A DNA stretch of 64,000 nt. Source: Melioribacter sp051488665 (GTDB lineage: Bacteria; Bacteroidota; Ignavibacteria; Ignavibacteriales; Melioribacteraceae). This document shows, in pieces, positions 40,087-48,133 of the stretch; within the stretch, counting starts at the first letter, position 1; each line of letters opens with the position of its first letter. Location of the stretch: positions 83,988 through 147,987 of the forward strand of contig NZ_JBPSEG010000008.1 in NCBI RefSeq assembly GCF_051488665.1, read 5' to 3'. The position numbers and the translations under genes were made by a program. The notes beneath the pieces were generated by a model. It ran no database searches. It saw only the letters and a list, made by a program, of their open reading frames with translations, and had not been told where the DNA came from.

Positions 40087-41514
40087 ATGAAAAAGTTAAT
40101 ATTAATTTTCGTTTTGGTTTTAACGGCGTTGACTATCAACGCGCAAAAAGTCAAACCTCCGAAATTGCCGCCGCCAAAAGGATTGCAGCTTCCGGCAATT
40201 GAGGAATTCGCTCTTAAAAACGGCTTGAAAGTTTATCTGATGGAAAAACATCAGACGCCTCTTATACAATTAAATCTGGTTTTGAAAACCGGTTCTTTGA
40301 ACGATCCCGAAGATAAGGAAGGATTAGCGGATATTGTATTCGACATGCTCGACGAAGGCGCCGGCGGTATGAATGCTCTTCAAATTGCGGACGAGATCGA
40401 TTTCCTCGGCGCGAATCTGAATATCGGTTCTTCTCTCTTTACATCGAGTCTCAGTTTGAATGTGCCCGTCTCGAAAATTAACGACGCGCTCAAAATTTTC
40501 AGTAAGATTTTACTCGAACCGGATTTCCCCGAAGAGGAACTGGCAAGATTGAAAAAAGAACGCTTAACGACTTTAATACAAAGGCGCGACCAGCCGAATG
40601 CGATTGCCGGCGCCGCATTCAATAAATTGTTGTTCGGAAATCATCCTTACGGAAGACCTGAAATCGGCACGGAAAAATCGATTAAGAGTTTCACCCGGCA
40701 GGACGCAATCGATTATTACAATAAATATTTTACTCCCGGCAATTCTTTCATTGTAGCCGTCGGGGATATCGACAGATCGGAACTCGAAAAATTGTTGAAT
40801 AAATATTTATCCGGATGGAATAAAAAAAGCGAAAGCAGTCTTAAAACCGAAGCGCCCCGGAACTCTAATCCGGGCAAAATTTTTCTGGTGGACAAACCTG
40901 GCGCGGCTCAATCTGTTATTTATATCGGAGACATTGCTCCTTCGCGCGCAACGCCGGATTATTATTCGATAAATGTAATGAATACAATACTCGGCGGCTC
41001 TTTCACGTCGCGGCTCAATAACAATTTGAGAGAGGAACACGGTTACACATACGGCGCGGGTTCCAGGTTCATATTCCGTCCCGTCGGAGGATTTTTTATA
41101 GCTTATTCATCGGTTCAAACCGACGTGACCGACAAAGCGTTGCAAGAATTCTTCAAAGAATTGAACGGCATACGCAAACCTATTCCGCCGGAAGAAATTG
41201 GCAGAGCGAAGAATTATGTCGCTCTCGGATATCCAAATAATTTCCAGACGGTTTCGGGAATAGCGGGCGAGCTGGAAGAATTGGTTTATTACAATTTGCC
41301 TAAAGATTATTTCAATAAGTATATCGATAATATTCTGTCGGTTAAAGACGAAGAAGTTAATGCGGCGGCGAAAAAATATATTAATCCCGGTAATATGATC
41401 GTTGTTGTAGTGGGAGATAAAAATCGAATCGCCGAAGGAATTAAAAAGCTGAATCTTGGAGAAGTTGTTGAAATGACTGTGGAAGACGTATTGGGTAAAG
41501 CGCCGGAAATGTGA
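40087..41514 (+). CDS. M16 family peptidase-like protein, non-catalytic subunit
   Basis: Exported partner of the preceding peptidase. About 475 residues with a signal peptide (MKKLILIFVLVLTALTINAQ). The overall fold is M16 (LKNGLKVYLMEKHQTPLIQLNLVLKTGSLNDPEDKEGLADIVFDMLDEG...), but the zinc motif HxxEH is replaced (DIVFDMLDEG), so it should not be catalytic. Conserved NNNLREEHGYTYGAGS near the C-terminus is the substrate-side signature. ATG 40087 is chosen over the upstream frame extension because it starts the signal peptide. Confidence 0.92.
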   Translation: MKKLILIFVLVLTALTINAQKVKPPKLPPPKGLQLPAIEEFALKNGLKVYLMEKHQTPLIQLNLVLKTGSLNDPEDKEGLADIVFDMLDEGAGGMNALQIADEIDFLGANLNIGSSLFTSSLSLNVPVSKINDALKIFSKILLEPDFPEEELARLKKERLTTLIQRRDQPNAIAGAAFNKLLFGNHPYGRPEIGTEKSIKSFTRQDAIDYYNKYFTPGNSFIVAVGDIDRSELEKLLNKYLSGWNKKSESSLKTEAPRNSNPGKIFLVDKPGAAQSVIYIGDIAPSRATPDYYSINVMNTILGGSFTSRLNNNLREEHGYTYGAGSRFIFRPVGGFFIAYSSVQTDVTDKALQEFFKELNGIRKPIPPEEIGRAKNYVALGYPNNFQTVSGIAGELEELVYYNLPKDYFNKYIDNILSVKDEEVNAAAKKYINPGNMIVVVVGDKNRIAEGIKKLNLGEVVEMTVEDVLGKAPEM

Positions 41515-41689
41515 GGAGTTGTTTGCACTATTGCCAAGATTACCAAATTACAGGATTTGTAAATTAAGAAATTAGTTTCTTAGTGCTGGCGTTACGGCGT
41601 TATTAGTTTGTTAGTTTTTAAAATATATTTTTGTGCCCCGGTTTTAAGCCGGGGTTATTTTATAATTTCGCATATCTTTTTGGAAAACT

Positions 41690-42235
41690 TCCCCGCCTGC
41701 GGCGGGGTCAGTATGACAAAATAGTATTAATTTTACTTAATCCTCACATTTAGAACGGCAAACGCTATAAAGTGTCATTCTGAGGAGTCCCGACGTAGAC
41801 GGGACGACGAAGAATCTGTATGACAATTTTGATTTACTTAACTGACCAAGAGATACTTACCCCGCATTCTGCGGAGTCGTACAGATTTCCTTTCGCTATT
41901 CGTCATTACGAGCCCCGCTTGTAACGGGGCGAAGTAATCTCACTGGTATTCATCAGAGTTTGCTTCGTCGCTCGCTTAGCTCGCTCCTCGCAAAGACGGG
42001 GTTTTATTCAGATTTGCTTCCCCGCATCCTGCGGGGTCGCACAGGCTTCTTTTCGCTATTCGTCATTACGAGCCCCGCTTACAACGGGGCGAAGTAATCT
42101 CTAGTGACATTAATTAGCGTTTGCTTCCCCCGCATTCTGCGGGGTCGCAAAGACGAAGGCGTTCGTAGCGCGGAAGCGCGGGCGTTCTATGTTGTATAAC
42201 ATTAAACGATAAACCACGAACTCCCAAACGACAAA
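41690..42235. repeat. Left arm of a long imperfect inverted repeat, hairpin-rich, non-coding
   Basis: About 545 bases whose reverse complement recurs at 46182-46895. It is built of modules: CATTCTGAGGAGTCCCGACG with its hairpin partner at 41777-41815, and two copies of a GTCATTACGAGCCCCGCTT...AACGGGGCGAAGTAATCTC hairpin (starting 41902 and 42062). Also present are GCTCGCT/AGCGAGC-type modules around 41965 and CCCCGCATTCTGCGGGG-like stems. No open frame or recombinase is seen. The gap 41515-41689 before it is AT-rich with a small hairpin at 41636-41655 (CCCCGGTTTTAAGCCGGGG), and no gene. Confidence 0.85.
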
Positions 42236-42245
42236 CCCCAAAACT

Positions 42246-42294
42246 CCTCACCCCTCACCCCTAATCCCTAATCCCTAACCCCTAACCTCCCAAC
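42246..42294 (-). repeat. Telomere-like C-rich tract, G-quadruplex candidate on the minus strand
   Basis: Degenerate repeats of CCCCTAA/CCCTAAT/CCCCTCA run for about 50 bases. Read on the minus strand they give at least five runs of three or more G separated by 3-4 bases (GGGGTTAGGGATTAGGG...), meeting the usual G-quadruplex rule. It lies immediately upstream of the MFS gene. A shorter, related GGGATTAG-type tract is found inside the right arm at about 46676-46708. Confidence 0.7.
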
Positions 42295-42347
42295 CATCTC
42301 TCCCTGCAATTTGCTATTTTTACATTTTCATTTTAGAATTTTCGAGT

Positions 42348-43646
42348 ATGTCAGAAAGTAAATCGGAATATCCGGTCATACCGCCGGAAGACGGCAGCAC
42401 AAAGAGAATATTGCCGGCTATTAAAAGCAATTTTCGACTTAAAAATACGTTTGCCGCTCTGCGTCACAGGAACTACAGAATCTGGTTCTGGGCTCAAATG
42501 ATATCGTTGTTCGGTTCGTGGATGCAGAATACCGCATTGGCGTTTTTTGTATATGAACTAACAAAGTCGCCTGCATTTCTGGGATATGTCGGATTTGCAG
42601 GAGGAATACCCGCCTGGATCTTGACTTTTTACGCGGGCGTTGTCGCCGACCGCTTCGACAGAAGAAAAATACTCATTTATACTCAATCGGGAATGATGGT
42701 TCTGTCTTTTATTCTTTCGCTTCTTACAGTTACGGGAATAATAGAGAGCTGGCATATACTGCTTATCTCCGCCGGAATGGGAACGATGAACACATTCGAC
42801 GCTCCGGCACGTCATGCCTTCGTAAACGAAATGGTTCCGCGCGAGGATATGGTTAACGCAATCGCTCTCAACTCGACAATGTTTAACACCGCAACTTCGA
42901 TCGGTCCCGCATTGGGAGGAATCATTTATGCATTGTTAGGCCCCGCTGCCTGTTTCATAATTAATACAATCTCGTTTATGGCTGTCTTGATCGGTCTTTT
43001 TCGCATGAAGGTAAATCCGGTCGAAAGAACTGTGGGAAAAAACTCCGTGTTTAAAGATATCAAAGAAGGATTCGGATATTTATTCACTCAAAAAACGATA
43101 ATGGCTTTTGTTTTGATCGTCACAACAATCAGCCTGTTCGGAATATCTCTGGTTACAATTTTCCCGGCGTGGGCTGTAAACATATTAAATGGAGACGCAA
43201 CTACAAACGGATTTATGCAGTCTGCGCGCGGAGTCGGAGCGGTTATCTTTGCGTTAATAATCGCAACGATAAATAAATATGTGATAAGAGGGAGGATACT
43301 TTCTTACGCTACATTGACAGTTCCGGTTGTTATTATCCTTTTTTCTTTCAACAGATCTTTTATAATTACAATTTTATTGCTTATGCTGCTGGGCGGCTTA
43401 ATGATTGTAATATACAATCTTTGTAACGGTCTCATTCAAACGCTCGTGGAAGAAAAATTCAGGGGACGAATTATGAGCCTTTATACATTTTCTTTTCTGG
43501 CGTTTGCCCCTCTGGGTTCGCTTTTAATCGGAAGCGAAGCCGAGCTTGTGGGAATACCGACGGCGGTGCTGATTAACGGAATTATACTCCTTTTGATTTT
43601 TTCGTTTATTATTTACCGGTTTCCCCGACTCAAGAAAATTAAATAA
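42348..43646 (+). CDS. Major facilitator superfamily transporter, EntS-like
   Basis: Inner-membrane exporter-like protein with about 12 helices in 432 residues. A 30-residue soluble head precedes FAALRHRNYRIWFWAQMISLFGSWMQNTALAFFVYEL, the typical start of the MFS_3/EntS subgroup. GVVADRFDRRKILIYTQSGMM is motif A, and DAPARHAFVNEMVPREDMVNAIALNSTMFNTATSIGPALGG is the diagnostic central stretch. The substrate is unknown. It is the first gene between the two inverted repeat arms. Confidence 0.9.
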   Translation: MSESKSEYPVIPPEDGSTKRILPAIKSNFRLKNTFAALRHRNYRIWFWAQMISLFGSWMQNTALAFFVYELTKSPAFLGYVGFAGGIPAWILTFYAGVVADRFDRRKILIYTQSGMMVLSFILSLLTVTGIIESWHILLISAGMGTMNTFDAPARHAFVNEMVPREDMVNAIALNSTMFNTATSIGPALGGIIYALLGPAACFIINTISFMAVLIGLFRMKVNPVERTVGKNSVFKDIKEGFGYLFTQKTIMAFVLIVTTISLFGISLVTIFPAWAVNILNGDATTNGFMQSARGVGAVIFALIIATINKYVIRGRILSYATLTVPVVIILFSFNRSFIITILLLMLLGGLMIVIYNLCNGLIQTLVEEKFRGRIMSLYTFSFLAFAPLGSLLIGSEAELVGIPTAVLINGIILLLIFSFIIYRFPRLKKIK

Positions 43647-43665
43647 ACATATCAATAATACAAAG

Positions 43666-44172
43666 TCAGATTTCGATTTCGTCCGGATCGTCTTCTTTTT
43701 CTATTATCTTCCATTCGTTTTCTTCGGGGTCGAAATCCGCAATTTTTTCGAGCGGCACTTTGAAATATTTACCGTAAGCCGTAACCGCCGTTTCGCCGTT
43801 TTGCAAATATATTTCTCCCGTGCCTTCGAAAATCCGGTTGTTTTCTTTGGTTATTCTGCCGACGACTTTCAATTCTTCGTTTAAAGGAATCGGCTTTTTG
43901 AATTTAACGTTCAGCTCGATTGTTACGCCCCAAACTTCCGTGTCGTATTTATTCAAAATAGCTCTGCCGATTGTTTCGTCCAGAATTGCGCTTGCTACGC
44001 CGCCGTGGAGTCTTCCCGGATAACTCTGGTGTTCTTCGCACGGCTTGAACAAAGCTATTAATTCCTGACCTTCTGTAACGTAAAAATGAGCTTTCAGTCC
44101 CAGATCGTTTTTCATGCCGCACACGAAACATAGTTTGGAATTTTTCTGTTTGCCTACAATTTTATGCTTCAT
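43666..44172 (-). CDS. PaaI-type hotdog thioesterase
   Basis: Acyl-CoA thioesterase-like protein of 168 residues. CFVCGMKNDLGLKAHF is the typical N-terminal strand, PGRLHGGVASAILDETIGRAIL holds the HGG catalytic region of the hotdog fold, and VTIELNVKFKKPIPLNEEL follows. The acidic tail (DFDPEENEWKIIEKEDDPDEIEI) is unusual. It is convergent with the MFS gene and divergent from aspS. Confidence 0.88.
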   Translation of the reverse strand: MKHKIVGKQKNSKLCFVCGMKNDLGLKAHFYVTEGQELIALFKPCEEHQSYPGRLHGGVASAILDETIGRAILNKYDTEVWGVTIELNVKFKKPIPLNEELKVVGRITKENNRIFEGTGEIYLQNGETAVTAYGKYFKVPLEKIADFDPEENEWKIIEKEDDPDEIEI

Positions 44173-44262
44173 TTTTTCACCGGAAAATATTTATTTCAAA
44201 TATAAAGAAATATTCGTTGTTAATTTAATTTACTTCAAAAATAATGTGATATAGTTAAACGA

Positions 44263-44294
44263 TTTGTAATAGCATTAATAATTAGTTATTTTTG
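44263..44294 (+). promoter_or_regulatory. Bacteroidetes-type promoter for aspS
   Basis: TTTG at 44263-44266 and TATTTTTG at 44287-44294 are separated by 20 bases, matching the TTTG-N19/21-TAnnTTTG consensus. Start of transcription would fall near 44301, about 33 bases before the aspS ATG and ahead of an AGGAG. Confidence 0.6.
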
Positions 44295-44333
44295 CCGTAA
44301 TTTTTTAGGAAGCAAAGGAGACAAAAGAGCGTT

Positions 44334-46103
44334 ATGGAATTTAAGAAACGCACGCATACCTGCGGAGAATTAAGAGAATCGAATATCGGGGAAAGAGTCG
44401 TTCTCAACGGCTGGGTTGCAACGCGACGCGATTTGGGCGGCGTTATTTTTATCGAACTACGCGACCGCTACGGTATTACTCAGGTGGTCTTCGAACCCGG
44501 GTATAATCCAGAAGCCCATGAAACAGCAAAAAAATTAAGAAGCGAATATGTTATTTCGATAGAAGGTTTGGTTAGAAAAAGACCCGAAGGAACCGAAAAC
44601 CCGGCGCTCGAAACCGGTATGATCGACGTTATGGTCGACAAGCTTGTTATTCTTAATTCCGCCGAAACTCCTCCTTTCCAGATCGAAGACGATATCGACG
44701 TCAGCGAGGATATCAGGTTGAAATACAGATATCTTGATTTGCGCAGACCGGTAATGCAAAAAAGTCTTCTCCTTCGTCATAAAATGTACCAGATAACCAG
44801 AAAATATTTCGATTCGAATAACTTTGTGGAAATAGAGACTCCGTTTTTAATGAAATCGACTCCGGAAGGAGCGCGGGATTTTCTTGTACCCAGCAGACTC
44901 CATAAAGGAAAGTTTTATGCATTGCCGCAGTCGCCTCAAACGTACAAACAAATTTTGATGGTTTCCGGGTACGACAGATATTTCCAGATCGTGCGCTGTT
45001 TCCGAGACGAAGACCTGAGAGCCGACAGACAATATGAGTTTACCCAGATTGACGTTGAAATGTCGTTTGCGGATGTGGAAGACGTTCTTGGTATAGCCGA
45101 AGGTTTGATGAAAGAATTTTTCAAAGATATCTGGGGGATTGAATTAAAAACTCCGATTCCGCGATTGACGTTCGACGAAGCGATGGAAAAATACGGCAGC
45201 GACAAGCCCGACCTCAGGTTCGGACTCGAAATGGTTACCTTAAACGAAGTGTTCAAGAATTCGGAATTTCGCGTATTTAAGGAATCGATCCAGAAAAGCG
45301 GAATTATTACGGGATTAAAAGCCGAAGGCTGCGGCGAATATACTAGAAATCAGCTCGACGGACTGACAGATTACGCCAAGAAATTGGGAGCCGGCGGATT
45401 GATCTGGATGCGGGTTAAAGAAAATGAACTCGAAGCTCCGATTGCCAAATTTTTGAGCGACGATGAAAAATCGAATCTTGTAAGTAAAATGGAAGCCAAG
45501 CCGGGAGACCTGCTGCTCTTGTTGACCGGACCCCGATTAAAAACTTTGTCGATTATGGGTACGCTTCGCCTCGAAATGGCAAGAAGAATGAATCTCCTCG
45601 AAAAGAACGATAAGCATGCGTTGTTGTGGGTTACGGATTTTCCGCTGTTCGAATGGGACGAAGAAACCAAGCGTTATTATGCAATGCACCATCCTTTTAC
45701 TTCCCCGAGAATAGAAGACATACCATTGATGGATACCGACCCGTCGCAGGTAAAAGCGCGCGCGTACGACCTTGTTCTCGACGGCAACGAAATAGCCGGC
45801 GGTAGTATTCGTATTCACAGTTCCGACCTGCAGGCAAAGATGTTCAAAACGCTCGGCATAAGCGACGAGGAAGCCAGGGAAAAATTCGGATTCCTGATGA
45901 ATGCTTTCAAATACGGCGCTCCGCCGCACGGAGGAATCGCATTCGGATTCGACAGGCTTGTGATGCTCTTTGCCGGTAAATCTTCGATAAGAGACGTGAT
46001 AGCGTTTCCGAAAACATCGAGCGGCATTTCGCTTATGGACGACGCCCCTTCGTTTGTAGACGACGCTCAATTGACGGAACTCCATATCCGCGTGAGAAAG
46101 TGA
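44334..46103 (+). CDS. aspS: Aspartate-tRNA ligase
   Basis: Charges tRNA-Asp (or Asp/Asn tRNAs). The 589 residues show the OB-fold anticodon domain (1-105), class II motif 2 FRDEDLRADRQYEFTQIDVEMSF, a GAD insert (about 285-420) and motif 3 GIAFGFDRLVMLFAGKSSIRDVIAFPK near the C-terminus. The length is typical of bacterial AspRS. It is monocistronic, flanked downstream by the right arm of the repeat. Confidence 0.97.
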   Translation: MEFKKRTHTCGELRESNIGERVVLNGWVATRRDLGGVIFIELRDRYGITQVVFEPGYNPEAHETAKKLRSEYVISIEGLVRKRPEGTENPALETGMIDVMVDKLVILNSAETPPFQIEDDIDVSEDIRLKYRYLDLRRPVMQKSLLLRHKMYQITRKYFDSNNFVEIETPFLMKSTPEGARDFLVPSRLHKGKFYALPQSPQTYKQILMVSGYDRYFQIVRCFRDEDLRADRQYEFTQIDVEMSFADVEDVLGIAEGLMKEFFKDIWGIELKTPIPRLTFDEAMEKYGSDKPDLRFGLEMVTLNEVFKNSEFRVFKESIQKSGIITGLKAEGCGEYTRNQLDGLTDYAKKLGAGGLIWMRVKENELEAPIAKFLSDDEKSNLVSKMEAKPGDLLLLLTGPRLKTLSIMGTLRLEMARRMNLLEKNDKHALLWVTDFPLFEWDEETKRYYAMHHPFTSPRIEDIPLMDTDPSQVKARAYDLVLDGNEIAGGSIRIHSSDLQAKMFKTLGISDEEAREKFGFLMNAFKYGAPPHGGIAFGFDRLVMLFAGKSSIRDVIAFPKTSSGISLMDDAPSFVDDAQLTELHIRVRK

Positions 46104-46181
46104 GCCAATTAAAATTCGCGATTTTCCTGTGATTGACTTCGGATGGTTTGGGGTTCAACGTTCTTCGTTTTGGAGTTCGTC

Positions 46182-46895
46182 GTTTGGGAGTTCGTGGTTT
46201 ATCGTTCAAAGTTATACAATATAGAACGCCGGCACGTCTACACTAAGAACCTGCCTACCGGTAGGCAGGCGCCCGCACGTCCGCGCTACAAACGCCCTTG
46301 TCTTTGCGACCCTGCAGAATGCGGGGGAAGCAAACGCTAATTAATGTCACTAGAGATTACTTCGCCCCGTTGTAAGCGGGGCTCGTAATGACGAATAGCG
46401 AGAAGGGATCTATACGACGCCAACTACGGGAAAAAACAAACTCTGTAAGGACAGCCGTCTTTGCGAGGAGCGAGCAAAGCGAGCGACGAAGCAAACTCTG
46501 ATGAATACCAGTGAGATTACTTCGCCCCGTTTTAAGCGGGGCTCGTAATGACGAATAGCGAAAGGAATCTGTACGACTCCGCAGAATGTGGGGTAAGTAT
46601 CTCCTGGTCAGTTAAGTAAATCAAAATTGTCATACAGATTCTTCGTCGTCCCGTCCTACGTCGGGACTCCCGGAGTTAGGGATCAGGGATTAGTGGTGAG
46701 GGATTAGTGAACTGTCATACTGACCCCGACAACGGCGGGGGAAGCATCTCCTGGTTAGTTAAGTATATCAAAATAGTCACTCGGATTCTTCGTCGTCCCG
46801 TCTACGTCGGGACTCCTCAGAATGACACTTTATAGAGTTTGTCGTTCTAAATGCGAGGATTAAAATTAGTACTATTTTGTCATTCTGAATCCCGC
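46182..46895. repeat. Right arm of the long inverted repeat
   Basis: Reverse-complement copy of 41690-42235, slightly longer because of an extra module at about 46660-46790 (a duplicated GATTCTTCGTCGTCCCG unit and a GGGATTAG tract) and an inserted palindrome at 46250-46269. Paired segments include GTTTGGGAGTTCGTGG at 46184 with its complement near 42215, and the TCTACGTCGGGACTCC module at 46800 with its complement near 41785. No gene is seen. The remaining gap to the pilin gene, 46896-47154, holds the sigma-54 promoter candidate. Confidence 0.85.
46250..46269. repeat. Perfect 20-base palindrome of the LPTGRQA-encoding type
   Basis: CCTGCCTACCGGTAGGCAGG is its own reverse complement. Read in one frame it gives the peptide LPTGRQA, which is known to occur as a spurious insertion in predicted proteins of many bacterial genomes, a mark of a dispersed palindromic repeat. 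It interrupts the otherwise paired right arm. Confidence 0.8.
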
Positions 46896-47081
46896 CGCAG
46901 TGTAATTATTTCTGAGTTACTTGGAGTCTGACGATAAACCAATAATAGCGACAAATATCTACATGTAATTTTTACAGCCCCATCTTAAAATACTTCACCG
47001 TTCGAAGAAAAAACTTTGCTTTATTTCCTCCCTTTCTTATATTCTAATGGATATTATCGGAAATTATTACCGATTAAAATT

Positions 47082-47097
47082 TGGTGCGGTATTTGTT
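47082..47097 (+). promoter_or_regulatory. Sigma-54 (-24/-12) promoter candidate for the pilin operon
   Basis: TGGTGCG-GTAT-TTGTT fits TGGYRYR-N4-TTGCW with one mismatch (T for C in the -12 GC). GG and GT lie at the required spacing. Predicted start is about 45 bases before the GTG of the first pilin. Upstream, ATCGG...CCGAT at 47056-47073 is an inverted repeat that might bind an activator. Confidence 0.55.
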
Positions 47098-47154
47098 AAA
47101 GATTCAGGTAATAACAGCCGATAATAATAAGTAAAAAAATATCGGGGCTTTTTA

Positions 47155-47538
47155 GTGGGACAGCAGCAATTATTATTAATAATACTCGGTTTGATAGTAG
47201 TGGGAATTGCAATTTATATGGGAATAAGTCTTTTCAGGGCGAATGCAATCGAAGCCAAAAGAAACAACGTTACAAATGAACTGGTAAATCTTGCCGCTAT
47301 GGCGCAACAATATTACATGAAGCCCGTTTCTCTGGGAGGAGGGGCTCGGTCGTTTGAAGGCTGGAAAATTCCCGAAGGCTTAAAAATAACCGCTAATGGC
47401 AGTTATCGGATTGAAACAATCGGACAGGACAGCGTTGTAATTATTGGCACGGGAAATGAAGTGGTTACGGGTAACGACTCTGTAAAAGTGAAAATTTCGG
47501 TAGGCGCTACAAATTACAGAACAGTTATAATTAATTAA
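47155..47538 (+). CDS. Pilin-like protein 1 (MGQQQLLLI type)
   Basis: Probable major or minor filament subunit, 127 residues. It starts GTG with GGGG nine bases before. The N-terminus MGQQQLLLIILG leads straight into one hydrophobic helix (about 5-27), then an amphipathic helix (RNNVTNELVNLAAMAQQYYMKPVSLGGG) and a C-terminal beta-rich domain. It lacks a positively charged leader and the Glu+5 of type IV pilins; cleavage after Gly2 would leave Gln+1, as in archaeal class III prepilins. The motif NLAxMAQQYYxxP and LGGG...FxGW is shared with the next gene. Assignment as pilin rests on this layout and the operon. Confidence 0.75.
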   Translation: MGQQQLLLIILGLIVVGIAIYMGISLFRANAIEAKRNNVTNELVNLAAMAQQYYMKPVSLGGGARSFEGWKIPEGLKITANGSYRIETIGQDSVVIIGTGNEVVTGNDSVKVKISVGATNYRTVIIN

Positions 47539-47611
47539 AATTAATAAATTTTTTCTGAGATATTATTCTTTACTAATTAACATAACACAAACAAATTAAC
47601 AGGAGTAAGTT

Positions 47612-48022
47612 ATGGGTCAACAACAATTATTACTTATCGTTCTAGGCGTTATTATCGTAGGTATTGCCGTAGTCGTCGGTATTAACGTATTTACGGCAAG
47701 CAGTTATCAGGCTAACAGAGACGCATTAACGGCGGATCTGACTAACCTCGCTTCCATGGCGCAGCAGTATTATAGAAGACCAGAAGCATTAGGCGGAGGC
47801 GGCAATAAATTCGATGGATGGGAAGAAACTATTCCCGCTTCTTTGCAGCAAACTGCTAATATGAGCGCGCCAATAGTAGTAACTGCACAAGGACAACAAG
47901 TTGAAATAATTGCAACGGGTACGGAAGCAGATGAATCAGGAAATAAAATATCGCTTACATGTACAGTTACGCCGAATGATTTCCAGATAGCAGAAACGGG
48001 AGCCGGTGGCGGAGGTGAATAA
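47612..48022 (+). CDS. Pilin-like protein 2 (MGQQQLLLI type)
   Basis: Paralogue of the preceding gene, 136 residues. It has the same N-terminus MGQQQLLLIVLGVIIVGIAV, hydrophobic helix (about 5-28), NLASMAQQYYRRPEALGGGGNKFDGW and a beta-rich C-terminus ending GAGGGGE. AGGAG lies seven bases before ATG 47612, a stronger ribosome site than that of pilin 1, so this may be the more abundant subunit. A terminator-like hairpin follows. Confidence 0.75.
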   Translation: MGQQQLLLIVLGVIIVGIAVVVGINVFTASSYQANRDALTADLTNLASMAQQYYRRPEALGGGGNKFDGWEETIPASLQQTANMSAPIVVTAQGQQVEIIATGTEADESGNKISLTCTVTPNDFQIAETGAGGGGE

Positions 48023-48059
48023 TATTTTTAGCAATTATTTATGCCACTTAAACTAACCT

Positions 48060-48090
48060 AAGGGCTGGTATAGAACACCAGCCTTTAGGC
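48060..48090 (+). terminator. Hairpin between pilin 2 and the platform gene, partial terminator
   Basis: Stem GGCTGGT (48063-48069) pairs with ACCAGCC (48077-48083), extended by A-A-G/T-T-T to about 10 pairs. A short T-rich stretch (TTTAGGCTTTT) follows. It would let pilins be made in excess over machine genes. Confidence 0.6.
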
Positions 48091-48133
48091 TTTTAAAAAA
48101 TATACTTAATTTACTTGTAAAAATGAATTAATC

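Noticed and set aside
41690..42235. Possible CRISPR array
   Set aside because: Repeats are few, unequally spaced, and occur inverted in the other arm; no cas genes.
46143..46340. 65-codon open frame ending in LPTGRQAPARPRYK
   Set aside because: Lies in the repeat arm; the peptide is a translation of the palindrome and hairpin modules, not a gene.
41690..46895. Composite transposon
   Set aside because: Arms contain no transposase and the enclosed genes include essential aspS; better described as inverted non-coding repeats.
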